Shown: positions 1-8,122 of the stretch, one piece after another
Layout: each line of letters opens with the position of its first letter
Numbering within the stretch: the stretch's first letter is position 1
Source: Ileibacterium valens
Lineage (GTDB): Bacteria; Bacillota_I; Bacilli_A; Erysipelotrichales; Erysipelotrichaceae
Length of the DNA: 39,345 nt
Reading direction: 5' to 3'
Assembly: GCF_001945525.1 (NCBI RefSeq)
Contig: NZ_MPJW01000090.1
Coordinates: forward strand, 1-39,345
Notes under the pieces: model-generated
Databases searched by the model: none
Seen by the model: only the letters and a program-made list of their open reading frames with translations
Told to the model about the DNA's origin: nothing
Program-made: the position numbers and the translations under genes

Positions 1-248
1 CGACAGACAGAGTAATAGCGGCAGAGTTTTCTGCGACAGCAGCGACATCAATCTCTACAAACTCTATTCCTTCAGCTTTCGCAGACCTTTCCAATCTGCG
101 TTTCCAGTAGCCAAAAGAGGTATAGATCAAGCCATTCTTCTGGCAGAACTCCTTCTGAGAAAGTCCGGACAGGTGATAAGCCTGAACCTGTCTGGTCCAG
201 AATTCCCGGTTTCCTTTTCTGGTTGACGCATAGTGATAATTCGGCATA
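1..248 (-). CDS. tnpA: IS66-family accessory protein TnpA (OrfA), 3' part outside window
   Basis: Translating the minus strand from the ATG at 248-246 gives about 82 residues that begin MPNYHYASTRKGNREFW and run off the left edge without a stop. A helix-turn-helix-like stretch follows (LSGLSQKEFCQKNGL, then YWKRRLER). This is the pattern of the small first protein (TnpA/OrfA) of IS66-type elements, which normally precedes TnpB and the large TnpC transposase. A GGAGG ribosome binding site lies at 259-263 on the minus strand and supports this start. TnpB and TnpC would lie to the left of the window. The gene points away from the PTS operon. The family call rests on recognising the HTH pattern, not on a search. 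Confidence 0.7.
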
Positions 249-510
249 ATGAAAAATCCTCCAGTTTCGTTGTAGATAATCTAACAACGGTCACCGGAGG
301 GTTTAACCCCGTCAAATATAAAGAACTTACTTTAAAATCTGTCAACGGTAAATGAAAGCGATATCATAATTGATTCTAAGAAGCTAAGAATTCATCTCAT
401 TTGTATTATCAATAGCATAATTTAGATGAAATTTTTTTGGGATATGAAGCAGAATAATATCACACAATTATATGGGCAAAAGGCTTGAAAGAAAGCGTAT
501 TATTGGTATT

Positions 511-524
511 TAAAACGTTTCATT
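511..524. promoter_or_regulatory. Possible catabolite-responsive (cre-like) element
   Basis: The core AAAACGTTTCA at 512-522 resembles the CcpA-binding cre palindrome (TGAAAACGTTTTCA-like) but misses one T and the leading TG. It sits about 95 bp upstream of the best promoter of the mannose-PTS operon, where carbon catabolite control would make sense. With two or more mismatches in AT-rich DNA this is only a candidate. Confidence 0.2.
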
Positions 525-618
525 CCGGCAATTGTATGGTATTTTAAAATAAATTATGTGAATAATGTGTTTGGAATAAGTTTTTTTAATTTTTTATCCC
601 ATATTTTCGCGTGATTAA

Positions 619-646
619 TTGAAATATGTTCAGCATAGCTTAAGAT
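619..646 (+). promoter_or_regulatory. Candidate sigma-A promoter of the PTS operon
   Basis: A TTGAAA -35 hexamer (619-624) and a TAAGAT -10 hexamer (641-646) are separated by 16 bp. Transcription would start near 653, leaving a leader of about 115 nt before the IIAB start. No sigma-54 -24/-12 element and no LevR-type activator gene were seen, although some Firmicute mannose-PTS operons use them. Confidence 0.4.
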
Positions 647-768
647 AAAAGGGAATAACAATTACTCAGAAAGTTGCGCTGAATTTGTAATTCTCCAGGC
701 AATGAAAGAGCTTAATTCAGATGAATAATTTGCTGTTTCGGTGCCTGAAAGTAAAGGAGGAAAATTTA

Positions 769-1755
769 ATGGTAGGAATTATCCTTGCCAGTCATGGTGA
801 ATTTGCCAATGGAATCAAGCAGTCCAGCGAGATGATTTTTGGCCAGCAGCCTGACGTGCAAGCCGTTGTTCTGATGCCCAGTGAAGGACCAGATCAGTTC
901 CGGAAAAAACTTGAAGATGCTATTGCAAGCTTATCCAATCAGGAACAGGTTCTGATTTTGTGCGATCTCTGGGGCGGAACTCCATTCAACCAGTCCAGTG
1001 CCGTCATTAAAGGACATGAAGACACTTGGGCTATTGTTACTGGCATGAACCTTCCAATGATCATCGAAGCCTATGCTCAGAGACTTGGAAGTGATGATGC
1101 TCATGAAATCGCAACACACATCTGCAAAACTGGTGCGGAAGGATGCAAGACTCTTCCAGAATCTCTGCAGCCTGAAACAGAAGGTGCCGCTCCGGCAGCT
1201 GCAGCACCAGTCGCTCAGGGAGCTATCCCTGAAGGCACTGTATTAGGAGACGGACATATTAAATATGTACTGGCTCGTGTCGATTCCCGTCTGCTGCATG
1301 GTCAGGTTGCAACTGCCTGGACCAAAGCGGTAAACCCGGATCGTATCATCGTTGTATCTGATGGCGTAGCTCATGATGATTTACGTAAATCATTGATTGA
1401 ACAGGCGGCTCCTCCAGGAGTAAAAGCCAATGTTGTTCCAATCGCTAAAATGATTCAGGTCGCTAAAGACCCACGTTTTGGTGCTACAAAAGCCATGCTG
1501 CTCTTTGAAAATCCTGAAGACGCTTTGAAAGTTATTGATGCTGGAGCAGACATTAAGGAACTGAATATCGGTTCCATGGCTCACTCTCTTGGTAAAGTCG
1601 TTGTTAATAATGCAATTGCACTTGGCAAGGAAGATGTTGAGACATTCAAAAAACTGAAAGAAAAAGGAATTAAGTTCGATGTCCGTAAAGTACCGGCAGA
1701 TTCCAAAGATAATATGGATAACCTGGTGGCCAAGGCGGAAGCTGAACTGAAATAA
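769..1755 (+). CDS. manX: PTS mannose-family EIIAB component
   Basis: This 328-residue protein is the cytoplasmic, phosphate-carrying subunit of a mannose/fructose/sorbose-family phosphotransferase. The IIA domain comes first, with the phospho-His in ILASHGEFANG (His9) and the typical DLWGGTPFN segment. An Ala/Pro-rich linker at about residues 138-160 follows. The IIB domain then begins with VLARVDSRLLHGQVATAW, whose His takes phosphate from IIA and passes it to the sugar. A perfect AGGAGG seven bases before ATG 769 decides the start; an in-frame ATG at 721 lacks such a site. It is first in a four-gene operon with IIC, IID and DUF956. The substrate cannot be fixed from sequence; mannose or glucose is usual for the IIAB-fused form. 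Confidence 0.93.
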   Translation: MVGIILASHGEFANGIKQSSEMIFGQQPDVQAVVLMPSEGPDQFRKKLEDAIASLSNQEQVLILCDLWGGTPFNQSSAVIKGHEDTWAIVTGMNLPMIIEAYAQRLGSDDAHEIATHICKTGAEGCKTLPESLQPETEGAAPAAAAPVAQGAIPEGTVLGDGHIKYVLARVDSRLLHGQVATAWTKAVNPDRIIVVSDGVAHDDLRKSLIEQAAPPGVKANVVPIAKMIQVAKDPRFGATKAMLLFENPEDALKVIDAGADIKELNIGSMAHSLGKVVVNNAIALGKEDVETFKKLKEKGIKFDVRKVPADSKDNMDNLVAKAEAELK

Positions 1756-1770
1756 ACCTCAGGAGGATAT

Positions 1771-2574
1771 ATGAATATTATTCAGATGATATTAATCGTT
1801 CTTATCGCCTTCCTGGCCGGTTGCGAAGGTATCCTGGATGAATTCCAGTTCCATCAGCCTCTGGTTGCATGTACCTTAATCGGTCTGGTTATGGGCGGCG
1901 ATAACCTGACAGCCTGCGTAATGCTTGGCGGTCAGCTGCAGATGATTGCTCTTGGATGGGCAAACGTTGGTGCAGCCGTAGCTCCGGATGCCGCATTGGC
2001 AGCCACCGCTTCAGCCATAATCCTTGTTCTTGGCGGACAGGGCGTCAATGGTGTTTCTACTGCAATTGCTGTAGCCGTTCCTCTGGCTGTAGCTGGTCTG
2101 TTCCTGACCATGGTCTGCCGTACCCTTTCTGTACCTATCGTTCACAGAATGGATGCTGAAGCAGCTAAAGGAAATATTAAAGGTCTTGAAATGTGGCATC
2201 TGTTTGGAATCCTGATTCAAGGTCTCCGTATTATGATTCCATGTGCAGCTCTGCTGTTTATTCCAGCTGATGTGGTTCAGAATGCTCTGAACTCCATGCC
2301 AGCCTGGCTGACTGATGGTATGGCCATTGGTGGAGGAATGGTTGTAGCTGTTGGTTATGCAATGGTTATCAACATGATGGCTAATAAAGAAGTATGGCCA
2401 TTCTTTGCTCTTGGTTTTGCCCTCGCCGCACTTTCTCAGTTAACTCTGATTGCTTTAGGTGTTATCGCAGTTGCTCTGGCTCTGATTTACCTTCAGCTTT
2501 CTGAAAACAAAGGAACCGGTGCTGGCGGTTCTGTATCAGGTGACCCTCTCGGGGATATCCTGAACGATTACTAG
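1771..2574 (+). CDS. manY: PTS mannose-family EIIC component
   Basis: This 267-residue hydrophobic protein is the membrane IIC subunit of the mannose-family PTS and forms the sugar channel together with IID. It opens with a membrane segment (IIQMILIVLIAFLAG), followed by the family-typical region GCEGILDEFQFHQPL and GLVMGG near residues 20-45. Several more glycine/alanine-rich membrane segments follow. Length matches the usual 260-270. A good AGGAGG lies just before the ATG, 15 bp after the IIAB stop, so it is co-transcribed and probably translated at the same level. Confidence 0.93.
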   Translation: MNIIQMILIVLIAFLAGCEGILDEFQFHQPLVACTLIGLVMGGDNLTACVMLGGQLQMIALGWANVGAAVAPDAALAATASAIILVLGGQGVNGVSTAIAVAVPLAVAGLFLTMVCRTLSVPIVHRMDAEAAKGNIKGLEMWHLFGILIQGLRIMIPCAALLFIPADVVQNALNSMPAWLTDGMAIGGGMVVAVGYAMVINMMANKEVWPFFALGFALAALSQLTLIALGVIAVALALIYLQLSENKGTGAGGSVSGDPLGDILNDY

Positions 2575-2593
2575 GTCTGAAGGGAGAATAAAA

Positions 2594-3526
2594 ATGACAC
2601 AGAATGTGAATACTACCGAGAAAAAATATTCTCTCGATAAGAAAACCCGTCAGAGCGTAATGTGGCGTTCAACATGGCTTCAGGGTTCCTGGAACTATGA
2701 ACGTATGCAAAATGGTGGCTGGTGCTTTGCAATGGTGCCAGTGATCCGCAAGCTTTATCCAAAAAAAGAAGACCAGGTTGAAGCAATGAAGCGTCATATG
2801 GAGTTCTTCAATACTCATCCATATGTTGCCAGCCCAATTCTGGGTGTAACCATGGCTCTTGAAGAAGAAAGAGCGAATGGCGCACCAGTTGATGATGCAG
2901 CCATCCAGGGTGTTAAAGTCGGTATGATGGGACCTCTGGCTGGTATTGGAGACCCAGTATTCTGGTTTACAGTAAGACCTCTGCTGGCTGCCATGGGTGC
3001 TTCTCTGGCCATGTCCGGAAACATCATGGGACCAATCCTGTTCTTCGTTCTCTGGAACGTAATTCGTATTGCCTTCATGTGGTATACACAGGAATTTGGT
3101 TACAAGGCAGGATCTGCAATCGCTTCTGATATGTCCGGTGGACTTTTACAGAAGGTTACTAAAGGATCATCCATCCTTGGTATGTTTGTTCTTGGTGCGC
3201 TGATTGAACGTTGGGTAAACGTAACATTCACACCAACAGTTTCTACTGTTCAGCTGCAGGAAGGTGCCTATATTGACTGGGCTAATCTGCCTGCAGGTTC
3301 AGAAGGAATCCGTACGGCTTTAGAGCAGCAGGCTGCTGGTCTGTCCTTAAGTCCTGAAAAAGTGACTACGCTGCAGCAGAACCTGAATGATCTGATCCCT
3401 GGACTTGTTCCTCTGTTACTGACCCTGCTTTGCTGCTGGCTGCTGAAGAAGAAAGTTTCTCCAATCGTCATCATCATCGCTCTGTTCCTGGTTGGTATCC
3501 TTGGACATCTTGCCCATATTCTTTAA
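2594..3526 (+). CDS. manZ: PTS mannose-family EIID component
   Basis: This 310-residue protein is the IID membrane subunit that pairs with IIC. The N-terminal half is soluble and carries the family pattern SWNYERMQNGGWCFAMVP, then MEFFNTHPYVASPILG and GPLAGIGDP. The C-terminus has a run of membrane helices (about residues 135-160, 185-205 and 270-310). A GGGAGA ribosome binding site precedes the ATG, and the gap from IIC is only 19 bp. Length fits the family (about 280-310). Mannose-type IIC/IID pairs are also bacteriocin receptors in lactobacilli and listeriae; whether that applies here is unknown. Confidence 0.93.
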   Translation: MTQNVNTTEKKYSLDKKTRQSVMWRSTWLQGSWNYERMQNGGWCFAMVPVIRKLYPKKEDQVEAMKRHMEFFNTHPYVASPILGVTMALEEERANGAPVDDAAIQGVKVGMMGPLAGIGDPVFWFTVRPLLAAMGASLAMSGNIMGPILFFVLWNVIRIAFMWYTQEFGYKAGSAIASDMSGGLLQKVTKGSSILGMFVLGALIERWVNVTFTPTVSTVQLQEGAYIDWANLPAGSEGIRTALEQQAAGLSLSPEKVTTLQQNLNDLIPGLVPLLLTLLCCWLLKKKVSPIVIIIALFLVGILGHLAHIL

Positions 3527-3582
3527 TCAGGTGATAAGGTTTTATGAACTGATCTGTATTTATCCAGAAAGGGGACATTGTT

Positions 3583-3963
3583 TTGGTACAGTCGATTAAT
3601 CACAAGGCTGACTTTGTTGTTAAGGGAACATCTTTTTCCGGATTTGCCGATTATGGACAAATCATGGTAGGAGATCAGGCTTTTGAATTTTATTCGGATC
3701 GAAATGTACAAAAAAATATTCAGATCCCCTGGGATGAAGTGGATGTAGTGATTGCAGCGGTATATTTTAAGGGAAAGTATATTCCAAGAATCGGTTTAAA
3801 AACGAAATCGGATGGAACTTTCATGTTTTCTGCAAGAGAACCAAAGAAGCTTCTGCATTACATCAACCAATATATTCCGGCAGATCGAATGTACAGATCC
3901 TGGACTTTCTTTGAGGTTGTTAAAAAGAATTTTCAGAATCGTCATAAATCATCAAAATCTTGA
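3583..3963 (+). CDS. DUF956 family protein (ManO-like) of mannose-PTS operon
   Basis: This 126-residue soluble protein, with segments such as VKGTSFSGFADYGQIMVGD and IPWDEVDVVIAAVYFKGKY, is of the DUF956 type. DUF956 proteins are regularly the last gene of mannose-PTS operons in Firmicutes (sometimes called ManO) and are thought to tune PTS expression or activity; the mechanism is not established. The start is a TTG at 3583, preceded by an AAAGGGG site; no good ATG exists near the conserved N-terminus. It begins 56 bp after IID, and the operon terminator follows its stop immediately. Confidence 0.8.
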   Translation: MVQSINHKADFVVKGTSFSGFADYGQIMVGDQAFEFYSDRNVQKNIQIPWDEVDVVIAAVYFKGKYIPRIGLKTKSDGTFMFSAREPKKLLHYINQYIPADRMYRSWTFFEVVKKNFQNRHKSSKS

Positions 3964-3968
3964 AATTG

Positions 3969-3996
3969 AAAAGAACAGCGAAAGCTGTTCTTTTTG
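3969..3996 (+). terminator. Rho-independent terminator of the PTS operon
   Basis: A 9-bp perfect stem AAGAACAGC/GCTGTTCTT (3971-3979 with 3984-3992) encloses a GAAA tetraloop and runs into a T-tract ending at 3995. It starts a few bases after the DUF956 stop codon. The rest of the gap to 4265 contains no recognisable gene and no good promoter consensus. Confidence 0.9.
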
Positions 3997-4265
3997 CTTT
4001 TTGGCTGCTCATTTTTTTCAAGAAACTGAACATACATTCTGAATCTATTCGATATCCTTAGAAATTGTTGTCTAATTCTTAAGAAACTTTTGCGATAAAT
4101 TGTCGATCAATCCGGCATAATATTCATGAAGTTGAAAAGAGCGTAGGATTTTGAGCTCATTTAAATACGATTTTGGAATAAAATGAAAATCTGTTGAATC
4201 GTTTTACAGACAAGAAAGATGTTTCTATCGTTCGTACTAGATTAAGTAGATTGTGAGGAATAAAT

Positions 4266-5384
4266 ATGAAATGTAAAAATTGCGGTTACGAGAATATGGA
4301 TGAAGCCAATTTTTGTATTAACTGCGGTACAAAGATTGAAAAAGATGAATCAAACTCTGATGATAAAGTTTCTCTGGATCTGAATAAGGAAGCTGACCAA
4401 TTGATTACAGTAGATCAGAATAAAGAACCTGTCTCTATAGATGATGATGTAGAGCAGAATTCCAATAGCGATGAAGCAAGTGATGATCAGATCACTCCAG
4501 AATGGCATTTCGTTGAAAATAAGGAATCCGTTGGGCCATTCAAGCAAAGTCAAATGGTTGAATTCTATCAACAGGGAAGAATTACAGATTCTACCTATGT
4601 TTGGACACAGGGCATGAGCAACTGGGTTCATCTTGCAGATACTTCTCTTATGGGGCTGATAAATGAATCGAAGGCGGCCAAAGAAGAACACTATCCTGAG
4701 AAAACCTTGGATCAGATTCAAAAAGAAACTGAAACTTTTGATACTTCATATAATGACTACAGTCAGTCTGAACCGAATAAATCGGAAGACTGGTTTTACG
4801 TCGATAACGGTAAATCGGCAGGGCCTTATTCACAGGAAGCTATGATTTCATTAATCAATAATGGGGTCCTGAATCCGGCTTCGTACGTCTGGAAAGAAGG
4901 AATGAATGACTGGACACGTTTAGATCAATCAAATTTGAGCGCTTTTATTCCCAGAAATACAAGAAGCTCTGATTCTGATTATTCTTCATCTCAGACCTAT
5001 CAGAATCAGTATGAAACGCCAATTTCAAACACTGTAATTACTCATTCGGTAATTCTATACATCTTACTGAGTATACTGACCTGCGGTATCTGGTATTTCG
5101 TTTGGGTTTATATGCTGGCTCGTGATATTAACTTGATTGCTGCCCGTCAGCAAAAACCAAAAGGACTCGATCCAGTGCTGTCGTTTATCCTTATCCTGCT
5201 TTCCTGTGGTGTATTCCAGATTTTCTTCTTCTGGAAAGAAGAAAATGTACTTGCCCAGTTCAGAGCAAGAAATTATCAGGTTCAGAACCAGTCGATTCTA
5301 ACTGGGCTGCTGGCTATATTCTGTCCATTAGCTTCCGCTGCTATTATTCAGGATCAGCTGAATTGTCTGATTAAATATGAATAA
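4266..5384 (+). CDS. Zinc-ribbon, double GYF_2 and DUF4234 membrane protein
   Basis: The 372-residue product is modular. A zinc ribbon uses Cys3, Cys6, Cys17 and Cys20 (CKNC ... CINC). An acidic linker follows to about residue 78. Two GYF_2 (DUF4339-like) repeats lie at 80-130 and 176-228, each with an aromatic start (WHFVEN / WFYVDN), a GP[FY]xQ turn and a [YV]VW..GM..W ending. A hydrophobic C-terminus resembles DUF4234 (about 262-335, including SILTCGIWYFVWVYMLARDIN) with a last membrane segment near 345-362. GYF-type folds bind proline-rich peptides in other proteins, so this is plausibly a membrane-anchored adaptor; that is inference. GAGGAA precedes the ATG. The next gene overlaps its end by 8 bp. 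Confidence 0.78.
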   Translation: MKCKNCGYENMDEANFCINCGTKIEKDESNSDDKVSLDLNKEADQLITVDQNKEPVSIDDDVEQNSNSDEASDDQITPEWHFVENKESVGPFKQSQMVEFYQQGRITDSTYVWTQGMSNWVHLADTSLMGLINESKAAKEEHYPEKTLDQIQKETETFDTSYNDYSQSEPNKSEDWFYVDNGKSAGPYSQEAMISLINNGVLNPASYVWKEGMNDWTRLDQSNLSAFIPRNTRSSDSDYSSSQTYQNQYETPISNTVITHSVILYILLSILTCGIWYFVWVYMLARDINLIAARQQKPKGLDPVLSFILILLSCGVFQIFFFWKEENVLAQFRARNYQVQNQSILTGLLAIFCPLASAAIIQDQLNCLIKYE

Positions 5385-5787
5385 GGAAAAGAACATTCAA
5401 AAGCAAACAGACAACTATAATATTCCAGACCTTCCGTTTACTGATCGTAAGGCTCATGAAAGCAATAAAGGAAAGCAGAGAGTTGAAGCTGCTTTCCTTT
5501 TCTTCGTGATCGGCCTGGTTGTGTTTGTTTTTGGCTATCATTGTCCGATCCGTTATATTACTGGGATCGATTGTCCAGGATGCGGAATGACAAGAGCTTT
5601 ACTGGCTTTGTTGAAGGGAGATTTGGCAGCATCAATCGCCTTTCATCCCTTTTTACTGCCATCTATTCTGTTATTTGGAATGACAGTGGTATCTTATTTA
5701 AAATCAAATAAAAAAGCAGCGGAAATTTGTTTGTATATCTGGAGTGCAGGAATGCTCATTTGTTGGATAATAAAGCTTGTAAACTGA
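5377..5787 (+). CDS. DUF2752 family membrane protein
   Basis: This 136-residue protein has a hydrophilic N-terminus (about 35 residues), a first membrane segment (about 38-54), then the DUF2752 signature GIDCPGCGMTRALLALLKGD at about 63-82. Two more membrane helices follow. The CPGCGMTR motif has two conserved cysteines that could bind metal or be redox active; no function is established for the family. Its start overlaps the preceding GYF_2/DUF4234 gene by 8 bp, so the two are translationally coupled and probably act together. The N-terminal tail is longer than in most family members. Confidence 0.8.
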   Translation: MNKEKNIQKQTDNYNIPDLPFTDRKAHESNKGKQRVEAAFLFFVIGLVVFVFGYHCPIRYITGIDCPGCGMTRALLALLKGDLAASIAFHPFLLPSILLFGMTVVSYLKSNKKAAEICLYIWSAGMLICWIIKLVN

Positions 5788-5863
5788 ACGATATACATTA
5801 GGTGAAATATCTATATAATCTTCAGTTTTACTGCTTATCTTAAAGAATTAGGAGCTGACGGTA

Positions 5864-7942
5864 ATGAACTGGATACTTACAATATTATTCCTGGTTGTCT
5901 TCAGTCTGCTGAATATATCAGGAGGATCAGCACTACTGCAGGCGAGTGGTTACAACAATAATTCAAAAATGAAGAGTTGGATTATTGGTTATTTCGCAAT
6001 GTTTTTTATTTTGTTTTTTCCTGGACAGTTGGCTATTCATTTTCATATATCCTGGAATTTGTATGTGATTATCAGCCTGATTTTATTAGCTGGCTTTTAT
6101 GCTTACTCGATCTGGTTTCTTTTTAAAAATAAAAAAACTACCCTATCATTTAAGAAACTGAAATTTGATCAATATATACATAAAAGTATAAAGTTTATAT
6201 TCGATTATTGGCTTTTAATAGTATTCGTAGCCCTGTTTATGGCTTTTTCAATTGCTAATCAGCTTGCCTATTTGTCTATGAATTATGATGACGCTTATTA
6301 CATTGGAAAGATGGTTGATCAGATAGGTTCAGCAAGCATGATGATGGAAAACTATGCGGATGGGGGACTAGACCCGTTAATTAATCTGGATTTTGCCCGT
6401 GTGATGAATACTTATGAAATATCATATGCATTACTTGCATGGATTTCAGGGATTTATCCGGTGTTTTTCATGAGAGTAACTATGGCTGTCTGTTCTTATA
6501 TGTTATTTAGCTTTTCTTTAATGTGTATCGCCAGACAGTTTTTACCTGTGAGCATTAGGCAATTTGTTCTAACTCCTTTCTTTTTGTTTTTATTGCCACA
6601 GGGCTTTTTTATGGAAATGCTGCCGGATAACCTGGTCTTTTATTCGTATGATTTGTGGCAGTTTACGAATGCGGCTTATTATGGCTCCTCTGTGGTTCGC
6701 ATGAGTGGGATTTTCGTTCTGTACTATTTTGCTTATCCGATGATTTCCAAATTTAGCTTCAGAAAACTTTTGATTGTTGCAATGTTAACATTATCGTTGA
6801 CTTCGTTTTCAACAATAGCGGTGAGCCTTTTTATATGTTTTGCTTCAGCAATGGTTTTAATCAAATGTTATTCATCTCTGGTTAAAAGTATCAAAAATCG
6901 AAAATGGATTATATTCATACTATCCTTGATAATCAGCGCAGCTTTGATCTACATTGGATGCAGGTTAAATTCAATCACTGAGCTCAATGAAAAAATGCAG
7001 CGCTTTTTGCAGATCACGGAACAATCAGTCGAAAGATTCTATTCCAAAGATCCGTTTACGTTTTATAGCTGGATACTTATTCCATTATTGTTAATTTTTA
7101 GCTGGCGTAAGTCTGGTTTATATCTCTCATTGTATGCACTGGTATTCTTTTTAATTTTGCTTCCGTTTAGAGCAACGTTGTTACAGTTCTTAATGAGTTG
7201 TGGGGTTTTATTTGTATATAGGCGGGTATTGGCAAGCTATCAGTATCTGATGGTTTTTATATTTGGATTGAGTATTCTTTTGATTCTGTACTGGCCAAGT
7301 CGATGGATGAAAAAGATCAGTTGGATGAAAAAGACCAATTGGATCATCCCAGCTGTTCTTAGCATAATCACTATTCTTGGAACAATTCAAACTTTCGTAA
7401 CCAATCAGGAGGCTTTTAAGAACGATATAAAATTCAACGGAAGCGGAATCAGCAAGTATGGATGGGATTTTTCTCGTCTTCTGAATTTTGATGAGAATAT
7501 GGTACCGCCATTTATTAAAGATCTGGGAGATGAAATAAAAAAGATTAATGAACCGAGAATTCGGTTATATACGCAAGCCCTGTATAGTCCTGGTGATAAT
7601 GGAGAAAATTACGGTCTTAGTCCTGGAAATTTACTGGCGATTTCTTCAAAACCGGCTGTACTTAATTTAGGTGGTCATTTAGGAATAGATCCAGAAGATT
7701 TTAAACGTATTGAATCATTTATAGCAGCTGGCAATTATTCGGAAGAATTTTTGAGTCTTCTTGAGAAAAATAACGTCCCTTATTTTTTATCCACAAATGA
7801 AGATGCGTCTATAGCATTACAACAGCTTGGGGCTGAAGAGCTATTTTCTATACCTATGACAGAAAACAATAAAGCAAAATTATACAGATTTAATTGGATT
7901 TCAAGTGAAGCACCGACTGAATCGAATCAATCTATTCGATAA
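5864..7942 (+). CDS. Large polytopic membrane protein, GT-C/DUF6077-like
   Basis: The 692-residue product has roughly a dozen or more membrane helices between residues 1 and about 515, followed by a soluble C-terminal domain of about 175 residues. After the first group of helices comes SMNYDDAYYIGKMVDQIGSA (acidic pair at 142-143). An acidic pair in this topological position is typical of the first external loop of GT-C glycosyltransferases that use lipid-linked sugars. The overall look also recalls DUF6077 membrane proteins. AGGAG precedes ATG 5864. It lies 76 bp downstream of the DUF2752 gene on the same strand and may be in the same operon. I cannot name a substrate, and the enzyme call is an inference from topology plus the DD motif. 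Confidence 0.6.
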   Translation: MNWILTILFLVVFSLLNISGGSALLQASGYNNNSKMKSWIIGYFAMFFILFFPGQLAIHFHISWNLYVIISLILLAGFYAYSIWFLFKNKKTTLSFKKLKFDQYIHKSIKFIFDYWLLIVFVALFMAFSIANQLAYLSMNYDDAYYIGKMVDQIGSASMMMENYADGGLDPLINLDFARVMNTYEISYALLAWISGIYPVFFMRVTMAVCSYMLFSFSLMCIARQFLPVSIRQFVLTPFFLFLLPQGFFMEMLPDNLVFYSYDLWQFTNAAYYGSSVVRMSGIFVLYYFAYPMISKFSFRKLLIVAMLTLSLTSFSTIAVSLFICFASAMVLIKCYSSLVKSIKNRKWIIFILSLIISAALIYIGCRLNSITELNEKMQRFLQITEQSVERFYSKDPFTFYSWILIPLLLIFSWRKSGLYLSLYALVFFLILLPFRATLLQFLMSCGVLFVYRRVLASYQYLMVFIFGLSILLILYWPSRWMKKISWMKKTNWIIPAVLSIITILGTIQTFVTNQEAFKNDIKFNGSGISKYGWDFSRLLNFDENMVPPFIKDLGDEIKKINEPRIRLYTQALYSPGDNGENYGLSPGNLLAISSKPAVLNLGGHLGIDPEDFKRIESFIAAGNYSEEFLSLLEKNNVPYFLSTNEDASIALQQLGAEELFSIPMTENNKAKLYRFNWISSEAPTESNQSIR

Positions 7943-8122
7943 TGAATACATTAAGCCAGTTAACACCCGTTTAGCTAAAGCACAATACATAAATATCTTC
8001 AAAGGCTTAAGTTTTCCGGACAACTCTTGGATCGGTAAAAATTTTCCCTGTTTGCCTTGAAAGAATTCCGGTATGATTTAATCGCTTATGATCTTGTGGT
8101 AAACAGGACGAGGAGAGAGATT

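Larger units (their letters stand above)
249..768. other. Intergenic region between IS66 end and PTS operon
   Basis: No convincing gene was seen in these 520 bases. Near 285-316 there is a GC-richer patch (CGGTCACCGGAGGG followed by TTTAACCCCGTC, with a small GGGTT/AACCC inverted repeat) that could be the terminal region of the insertion sequence. The exact IS end was not determined because the other end is outside the window. From about 340 onward the DNA is very AT-rich, typical of a promoter region. It holds a weak cre-like site near 511-524 and a sigma-A-like promoter at 619-646. Confidence 0.4.

Noticed and set aside
721-768. Upstream ATG extension of the PTS IIAB gene
   Set aside because: The added residues do not resemble the IIA start, and AGGAGG sits just before ATG 769, which begins the conserved domain.
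340-768. Sigma-54 promoter for the mannose PTS
   Set aside because: No TGGCAC-N5-TTGC-type element was found, and no LevR-like activator is encoded nearby; a sigma-A-like promoter is present instead.
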